In this document: positions 28,201 through 37,200 of the stretch, one piece after another | Position numbering within the stretch: position 1 is the first letter of the stretch | Layout: each line of letters begins with the position of its first letter | Assembly: GCA_022818135.1 (NCBI GenBank) | Contig: JAFMSR010000015.1 | Span: forward strand, 5,778,275 to 5,842,274 | Direction of reading: 5' to 3' | From: Saxidomus purpurata | Taxonomy: Eukaryota; Mollusca; Bivalvia; Venerida; Veneridae | DNA length: 64,000 bases | The notes under the pieces: model-generated | Database searches by the model: none | Told to the model about the DNA's origin: nothing | Seen by the model: only the letters and a program-made list of their open reading frames with translations | Program-made: the position numbers and the translations under genes

Positions 28201-31200
28201 TTTCATATTCTAATAATGAAATTTAGATCGAGAAGGACAATCCCCCCCCCACACACACTTTATACAAGCATTATAAAACATCTAATTATAAAAGAGGTTA
28301 AAAACATACATCAGGACAAATGGAGGCATTGGTGCAAGACTGTGGTAGCTGCATAGACATTCAGGACAAGTTACAATGGGTTTGAACTAAGCTCCACCAT
28401 TCTTACAGGCATATCTGTTTGTAACAACCACCCTAAGGGAAAGTATGAAAGTGGTTGCTTAAAGCAGGTGAAATTCAGAATATCTAATGTAGACATGCGT
28501 ATTTAACTTAAAATGTGATTATAATTATTGGATATAATGATAGTAACAAGTGACAGGAAATTGTCACAAAACCAGGTTTTCATTTTCCAGTCTGCTGGCC
28601 GAGCGCAAATGTATTCTTCTATATATAACATATGTGGAAAAAAAGCAAAGGGCCATAATTCAGGCAAAAATTATTTTAAAACAAGAGGGCCATGATGGCC
28701 CTGTATCGCTCACCTGTCTACCATTGGCAAAAATAAAAAGGTTATTAATAGCAGAAAGGATCATTTTTACCTTTGGCTCATGATATCCTCTTTAATAAGC
28801 CTATGTAAAATCAAAAGACCCCCCACCCCCAGGCAGGGGTTAATTTTGACCCTGAGGTCAGGATTTGAACAATCTTGGTAGAGAGTCAATTATTGCCACA
28901 TGCTGAATATCTAAGCTCTAGGCCTCATTATTTTGCTGTCTGATCATGATCTGCACTGTTGGCTATTCATTTTTTTGCTGTCTGATCATGATCTGCACTG
29001 TAAGCTATTCATTGTATGTTGGCTGGTCATGATCTGCACTGTCAGCTTTTTTTTTTTGCTGTCTGATCATGATCTGCACTGTTTGCTATGCTTATTTAGC
29101 TGTCTGATCATGATCTGCACTTTCATAATTTAGCTGTCTGATCATGATCTGCACTTTCATTATTTTGCTGTCTGACCATGATCTGCACTTTCTGACAAAT
29201 TTCAAGGATATCTGGGCTGAAAATGTAACATCTAGAGTGTTAACAAGGTTTTTCCATATTTGGGCTGTGACCTAGTTTTGACCCCAGATGACCCATATTC
29301 GAACTTGGGCTAGAAATCAACTTAACAACCTTTCTGACAAATTTCCAGGATATTTGGGCTGAAAATGTTACCTCTAGAGTGTTAACAAGGTTTTCCATAT
29401 TTGGGCTGTTGTGACCTAGTTTTTGAGCCCGGGTGACCCATATTAAAACTTGAGCTAGAAATCATAGAAACAACCTTTCTGACAAATTGCCGGATATTTG
29501 GACTGAAACAGTAGCCTCTTGAGCCTTAACAAGATTTTTCTATTTTTGGGCTCTGTGACCTAGTTTTGACCCCAGATGACCCATATTCGAACTCGTCCGA
29601 GTAATTACTGGGACAAACATCCTGACCAAGTTTCGTGACAACTGAGGGAAAAATGTGACCACTAGAGTGTTAACGAACTAAATGTTGACGGACGCCCGGC
29701 ACACGTCCGACGGACATTCATCGACCTAATAGCTCACCCTGAGCCAGCTCAGGTGAGCTAAAAAAAAAGAAAAAAAAAAAAAAAAAAAAAACTTGCTCTG
29801 TGTGGGGTTTGAACCGCTGGTCTCATGAGAATTTTGTCATCTTACTGTAACAGAATACTCCAAAGTATAAGGACTGGTAATCTATTCTAAAAATAGACAG
29901 TAATAACGAGTATTCTCCCTTTTACAATAACGAGTATTCTCCCTTTTTATATATACTTAAATAAGGAGACACAAAATTGCTAACGGAAGGACCAGGGGCA
30001 GAACATTATATATTCAATATTCTTTAGTTAACAATTATAGTTCTGTGAAAGTTTGCTTGAAATCCCTTGAGAAATGTAGGAGTTGCACACGAGAGTATTT
30101 CTCTATATATATTACATTATGTGTGAAAAAAACAAAGGCCCATAATTCTGTCAAAAATGTCAAATCACAAAACCCCGACAATATGCGCCAACTGCCTGGT
30201 GACAATAATTCTGTGAAAGTTTGGTTGAAATCCCTTGAGAAGTGTAGAAGGAGTTGCGCACAGAAGAATTACATGTGAAAAAAACAAAGGGCCATAATTC
30301 TGTCAAAAATGACCAAATCACAAACCCCGGAATATATGCGCCGGGGCACTTCATGACAATACTTCTGTGAAAGTTTGGTTGAAATCCGTTGAGAAATGTA
30401 GGAGGAGTTGCGCACGAAGAATTACATGTGAAAAAAACAAAGGGCCATAATTCTGTCAAAAATGACCGAATCACAAAACCCCGACAATTGCGCCGGGCAC
30501 TTCATGACAATACTTCTGTGGAAGTTTGGTTGAAATCCGTTGAGAAATGTAGGAGGAGTTGGCACGAAGAAATTGTTTACGCCCGCCCGCCCACCCGCCC
30601 GCCCGCCGACCTCCCCCCAATCTAATAACCAGGATTTTCCCCTTCGGAAAACCTGGTTAATAATGAAACTGCCTGACAGGGAAGGTGGTTGTATATTTCA
30701 TGGATACAATGTAATACAATGTAATAACTTTTTAAATACTAGCCTGTCCTTTTTTATTACCTTCATAAGCTAGACCGAGTCCATACAAGTAACGAGCCTA
30801 CATGTAACACAAAGTGAAAAGAATTGTTTTGATGTTATCTTGATTTCACCTATTACAGTTTTACTTAGTCATTTGCTGCAGCAATCCTCACCTTTTTAGC
30901 AACAGAGCCATAATCTATCCTCAGAAGTACAATAGAACCTTGCATTTTCACATGACTGCTTTGCAGCTGTAAGAAGTCCACATCTCTTCCATAGTTACCA
31001 TACACCAGTGATCCCTAAAATAAGTACAGAAAATAAATTATTAACAGCGTAAGATAACATTTACTTTGAAGTTGGCAGGTCCACAATATTGCCAATTAAA
31101 TGGTGTTAAATATTCAACATAGCCCATTTAGAGTTATTTATCTATATTTATCTATATTCACCATCATCTAACACTGGAGATATGGAAATATACCATTACC

Positions 31201-34200
31201 ATTAGTGCAAAGTTAATGACTTCATTCTGTCCCCACACCGACCAGGTCCCATCAGTTAAGATGGACGCGAAGATTACAGAAAATGTCATATTCAAACTCA
31301 AATGAAACACAGATGTCACTTCTGTATTACATGTATCTATCTACATAAGTTATTAATTTAAAGAACACCTGTATAGCAGTTTTCTTTTTTATGAATAGTA
31401 AAAGATTGTAATTTTACATACAGAGGAACCAGCGAGTCAGTGCTCTCAGGTCAAAGCCAATCGTGGGATATATACAGCAAAAATTGCTACTTATTTTGTT
31501 TTGTTACCTTTGCATGTCCTTCAGGCGAAAACTCTACAAATCCTCCTGGATCATCCAAGTTATCTCCCTTGTTTGTTCCAGCGACTGTGCTGAAAGTAAT
31601 GCTTCTGATTGTGCCGCCATCTGGTGCCAGAATTTCTAGTCTGTTAGGACGCAGAGGATCAGGGGAGGTAACTACAATCTCATGCTCCTCAATTTCAACT
31701 TTGTCAAAGCCGAACTGTCTGAATGTCTTCTCCACATACTGGGCTGTAACTCTGTCAATGCTATCCGAAGATGTGGGTGTTAAAGCAGATAACTCTCTGA
31801 AAGCAAATATCTACAAAGTTATAGTTTTCAGTTGTGTCCCTTGTTATACAAGACCAGTAACGTAGAATATTCTAGGTTCCTGATAAGACGTATAAATGAT
31901 TAATTTAGCACATGGATATACAATTTCCAAGAGGTTAGAACTTTTTCTTGTGGACACATTGGATCCAAGGAATAAGCCAATTAAATGAAATGCAATACAT
32001 AACAGAATTTAAATATCTGTCAATAAAAATCTCTATTTCAAATAGTTTAAATTTTTGTCATGAATGTTTAAACCAGACTTTAGTACCAACATGTTCAAAG
32101 AAGTGCAATATCATATCAAGTTGCCGGTGTTTAACACAGTCAACAGTCGAATATGTTTATTCATTCTTTCACAGTATAATTAGAGGGAACAACTTTAACT
32201 TCTCTTAATAAAGAACGTGCATTATAGCCAGAAAACACAATAACATTCTCAATTTAATGTGAAAATGCGTAAATAATTGGTGTGAAATCGCACATAATTA
32301 TCACATTGTAATGTGCTATTGAAGCAATTATACAATCCAATACAACCCATAAAAGAAATTAATTACATGACTTGGACTTATTGATATGGGTAATAGAGCG
32401 CACTGTCCCTCCCTCTACATACTAAGGGCAGAATGATAGGATCTGAGTGTAATATGAACTGATAGTGCTCAGTGTTTTTTTTTCAGTCTGAGGGGAAAGG
32501 TGGCGGGGCCCGTCGTAAGGGGAATTTTTAGTCATTTTGCCAGACAAGGGGATTTTTTTAGAAAATGTATAAAATATACTATTTAAAAATGTAAAAAATA
32601 ACCAAAACTGTGTAGTATGTTAATGACATTATTCTTTAGCCAAATATAGCCAAATATAAAGAGAAGACATAAGGATTTAACATAATAAAATTTTATATAA
32701 AAATACTGGTGTCAGGAACATAACTTAGGAGCATAAATTTTAAAACACACGTGAATAATAATTAATACTGCTATTTTCAACTGAAAACATTGCATTAGTA
32801 TCTTTTTTAATCTTTGGAGCAACGTTTTACTTGAAAAAATAACAAAAATCGGGGTCGCGAAAATAGTTGACAAACAAAAAATCAGCGATTTTTGGGTGAC
32901 TATTTCTCATGAAAGGTATCCAATACTGGCAAGAAATGATTCTTAAATGTTTTAATTTATGAAAACTTATGTTTTTATACCAATTTTGGCCGTCTCTTGA
33001 TTAAATATATCAACGATTTTTTTCATTTTGAGGGGAATTTTTGTCAAAAATGGGGAAAAATGTATATTCGTTTTGGAGGGGAATGGGGCCGAATTTCGGC
33101 CCCAAAAAGGCCCGAAAAAAAACACTGGATAGCTACCCAATAATTACGTCATTGTTCACAGAAGCACAATGAAAATGGGCTTGTAGAAATGTATTTCAAA
33201 AACTGAAATGTTAACTATAAGCAATTTGAAACAATACTGGTAAAGTTAAATTGGTACACTTAATTTGTATTACGAAACATGCTTGTAAGACTGTATATCT
33301 ATGGGTTTACATAATGTAATGGCTCACTAATAAAAGTAATAAAGGCAGTTAATTAATGTACGTAGTCAGAATTCCTGGGAAAGCTAAACCCGCTTTCTAA
33401 TACAGACTTAGGTTGCTAGAGGAGCTTAGACTCATGACCCTCAATCAGTGAGAGATTAAGTAATTTCAAAGTCAGCCACCATGCCAACTAGCCCATGGAG
33501 ACATTGAGTCTGTAGTGTACTAACCTCTGAATTAACCAGTCCAGTCTGTTTTATTTGTTTAGGTCATTTAAATCAAAGATTTTCAAAACCAAGACTCCAG
33601 TTGCCAAAGTTGACAGTATTTCTTTTTAGCTTTACAACTGAATTAAGAAGACCCACTGACCATACAGAAGAGAGTATCATATTTCAAAAGGAAGGTTTGT
33701 TTGTCTGTAAGACTTTAATTTGTTTACATAAAGACAAAAATCAAACAAACTGCTGTGATAGCAATCTCTGTATCAACACAAAAGGAAGTAATAAGTGAAA
33801 CATTCCGATGTATCAATTTAAACAGACAAATACTGCTGAGAAGTTAAGAGTCAACTGTTGGGTGCCCTGAGGTCAACGAAGAAACTAAATGTTTACAAGT
33901 CCAGTATTTCTGACTCAATCAACTAGTTTATTTTTAATGAGTGAAAAATCAACATTATTATATGTAAATAAAATTCCTTGAGGGCTGAATAAAAATATCT
34001 TACTATTTAATGCACTAGATAAACAAGTAACATTTAAGAAAGTTGTTGAATAATTTCAATGAGATTTTGATAATAATGGAGAGTAACCAAGCTGAAACAT
34101 ATTAGAGTCAGACTAGCATAAAATAAAACCAAATACTGCACTAACACACAGGTGGAAGGAACATACCTTTGACTTTTTTCTTAAGCTATCTTTTCTATGC

Positions 34201-37200
34201 ATTTTAAAATTAATATCACTGAACATGTAGAAAAAAAAATCAAATGTTTTTTTTTTTATTTATTTATTCTGAAATCAATTTTAAAATGCATAGAAAAAGA
34301 CATTAGCATAAGAAAAAAAAGTCAAAGGTAATTTATTTTGTTCCTTCCCCCTGTGCACTTAAATAGTAACATTTTCTACTACATTGCTTCTTAATGCAAA
34401 GTAGAATGCAGTGAACCTCATTTTTAAATTACTTTAAAAAAGTACAATTTAACTCATATTACAATCAATTTTCAAAAGCCTATAAAGGGTATTAGGTACC
34501 ATTAGGTATTGACCACATATATTAATTAACTCAGCATGGAAGGTCAAATTTCTCAAACACTGACTATTACAGCTCTTGTTTCCCACGAAGTCTTGACCCC
34601 TGTAAAATAAAACTGGTCTTTATGGGATAAAAGCAGCTCCAATGAAATGAAGGGACAGGTGCTGTAACGCTGTAGCAGCTGAACATTAGACTTGCTGAAT
34701 GAACCCTCTTAATATCAGTTATCTCTGCTCTGAATTTCTAAATTGGATAAATTTGTCTGTCTTTTATATTGAACAGTGCTAAAATCATGAACATAATTAT
34801 GTTCATATGACATGTATGAATAATGAACACTCAATGTGATCATGATCTGCACTGGTGGCAAAGGTAAAAGTCCAAGAATCACTTACCACAAGCATGGCAA
34901 GGTTAACATTATATCTCTATGATGCTGTGCACAGGTCATAGCTCTTTGATAAGCAATAAGGCAGTGTCAATCAGTGTAATTTTGTTCATTCTATTGGATC
35001 ACCAATCATAACAATAAATGAAAGACTATTTACCCCTATGTGTCTCAGACAAATAAAAGAACCAGTCTGTACTTAGCCCACCTTTATACCTGGATATTTT
35101 CAGCATATTAAAAAGTGCAAAAGTCATTTTTCCAAAACTTCCATAACCTTGCACTGGTTGTTAAAAAATCAATTTTAAAATTGTGACAGGTACAATGTGA
35201 AGTTAAATCTTTTCTTGTTGATAGATTTCTTAAAAAGATAAGATCTTAAGTGTAAAATAATCCTTTTAACTGTCATTCATATTAAAGACAAATATTTAAT
35301 GTATTGTTTTTGACGTTTAATCAATAGCATGAGTCTTAACTTCTTAAACCAAACAATTTGTATTTTGACTCCAGATGAAACAGACATTCCTCCTATTGAG
35401 CTATGAGATATCGGGAGAGACCTAATATTTTGTCACTGTACTGAGGAAATGTAATCAACTATAAAATGGTGATTACTGCACACAATAAAATGAGGGTTAA
35501 ACATGTTCAATATTACCAACAGTGGTGCGGTGGTCGAGTGGTTAACGCTCTGGACTACCAATCCGGCGGTCCCTAGTTCAAATCCTAGCTGGGTTTTCAG
35601 TGTTTCCCACCAATGTAGAGATGAACTGGTTAGAAACCCGGAGGTAGTCTCACGTGTATCGGTGCTTTACATGATTAAATTACATCGGGCATCAGTGTTC
35701 CCACTCAGTATTTTTTTCAAGGGTATACTTACCCCCTGGACACAAAAAGAAGGGGTAAATCTCAATTTCTGGGGGTATGAAAATTTTATGACAGACAAGC
35801 GGCGACCGTTTAAATTTTTACAACCCCCCAGGCAACCACTTGTTATGCAACAGTTTCGGTTTGTACTTTTTCCGACTTTCAACACTACTCATAGTTGTTT
35901 CAGTACTTGTGGATGGTAACTCTTCACTTTGTTGTCGGGCATCATTTATTTTATTCGCCGTGAAGCAAAACACAATGCCTTGTCTGCCACATTTTTGCAG
36001 ACGAAGCCCGGACCATTAGATTGGTCATACTTTTTAAAGTGCTAATATTAATTCCCAGAGCATTCAAATATGAAACCCGTCTACATTTCATGGCGTGAAC
36101 GGTAAATTATGCCGACCGATTGGCGGAGAAGTAGAATTTCCATGATGTATTTTTAGAACATACCGAGGGATTGCGCTGAACATATTCGTTCTCGGCATTT
36201 TCAGACGCGCGCGATCTCGCACGTGGTGAAATTATTTGCGCGATATTTATTTTTTTTGCGTGATTTACGTAATAATTTACGAGAGTGGGAACACTGCCGG
36301 GCATGTAAACAAGAATCAAGAGGTCTATTCATAAAAGAGCTAGGGTCTGGCACCCGGATTCCCTTGTATCTGTATCTGTCCCTCTACAGGTCGTACATTT
36401 TGTACATACATGTATATACCTTGAAAAAGGATGGTGGTGGACCATAAGCACATCTAACAAACAAATTCAATATTACAATTTTAACCTTTATCATGACCCA
36501 ACCCTATGTGGTAAGTGATTGTGCCTAACCATTTGCCACCACATCAATGGAGTCTGATCATAATCTGCAGTTGGTACAATTTCACTGTTCATCACGTAAC
36601 AGTCTATTTTAGTCTTCAGAAATTTTTTATTTGAATTCAACTTTGACTACATCCTTATATCACCGGAGCTAGTCTAATTAATTTGATGTTGAAGCCAGCG
36701 AGGCAGTTTTTGGATAGGGCTTTCCTCTTGAGATGTTTCATCTATCAATTATATCACATCAAATTTAAACTGGTCAAACTGAGTTACTGACAAGCCCAAT
36801 GAATTAGGCTGTACCACAGTGACAGACTAACAGTTACATGAAGTTTGGACCCCCAAAAGTCATTTTTATAATACATTCCGGACCCACATGTGCCTGGACT
36901 GACTATCAAGCAAAACAGATTTTTATAAAACACCCATTACACCCCGGACCGACTATCAAGCATTTATAATTATTTACATGTATATGTTATTAAACTTATA
37001 AGTGATTTGATATTTTATTATTTACCCTGTTATTTGTCTGAGTGCATTCATATTGGCCCAAGCCGGTAGGCCGTTTTTGACAAACTAAACATCCAAACGT
37101 ATCAGCCAATATGAATGCTAAGATTTCTCATCAGCCAATGATTCACCAATCAGCAATCTTTTATATTTTACAGGTCCAAAAAGTGATATTGGCCCTGTCT

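Larger units (their letters stand above)
28571..30658 (+). mobile_element. Helentron-like element with AACCAGG hairpin ends, interrupted
   Basis: AAAACCAGGTTTTCATTTTC at the left and AACCAGGATTTTCCCCTTCG-GAAAACCTGGTT at the right form the ends. Between them, units of about 140 bp containing AAAACAAAGGGCCATAATTC and GAAAGTTTGGTTGAAATCC repeat four times (30041-30560), then CCCGCCCGCCC. The left copy of the core is broken by the element at 28680-29762. Pairing these two ends as one element is inferred. Confidence 0.5.

Noticed and set aside
28934..29190. CRISPR-like array (short repeats with spacers)
   Set aside because: The genome is eukaryotic, spacing is irregular, spacers are AT-rich and alike, and the core occurs singly elsewhere.
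31440..31865. 141-residue plus-strand frame
   Set aside because: Antisense shadow of exon 2 of the M28B-like gene.
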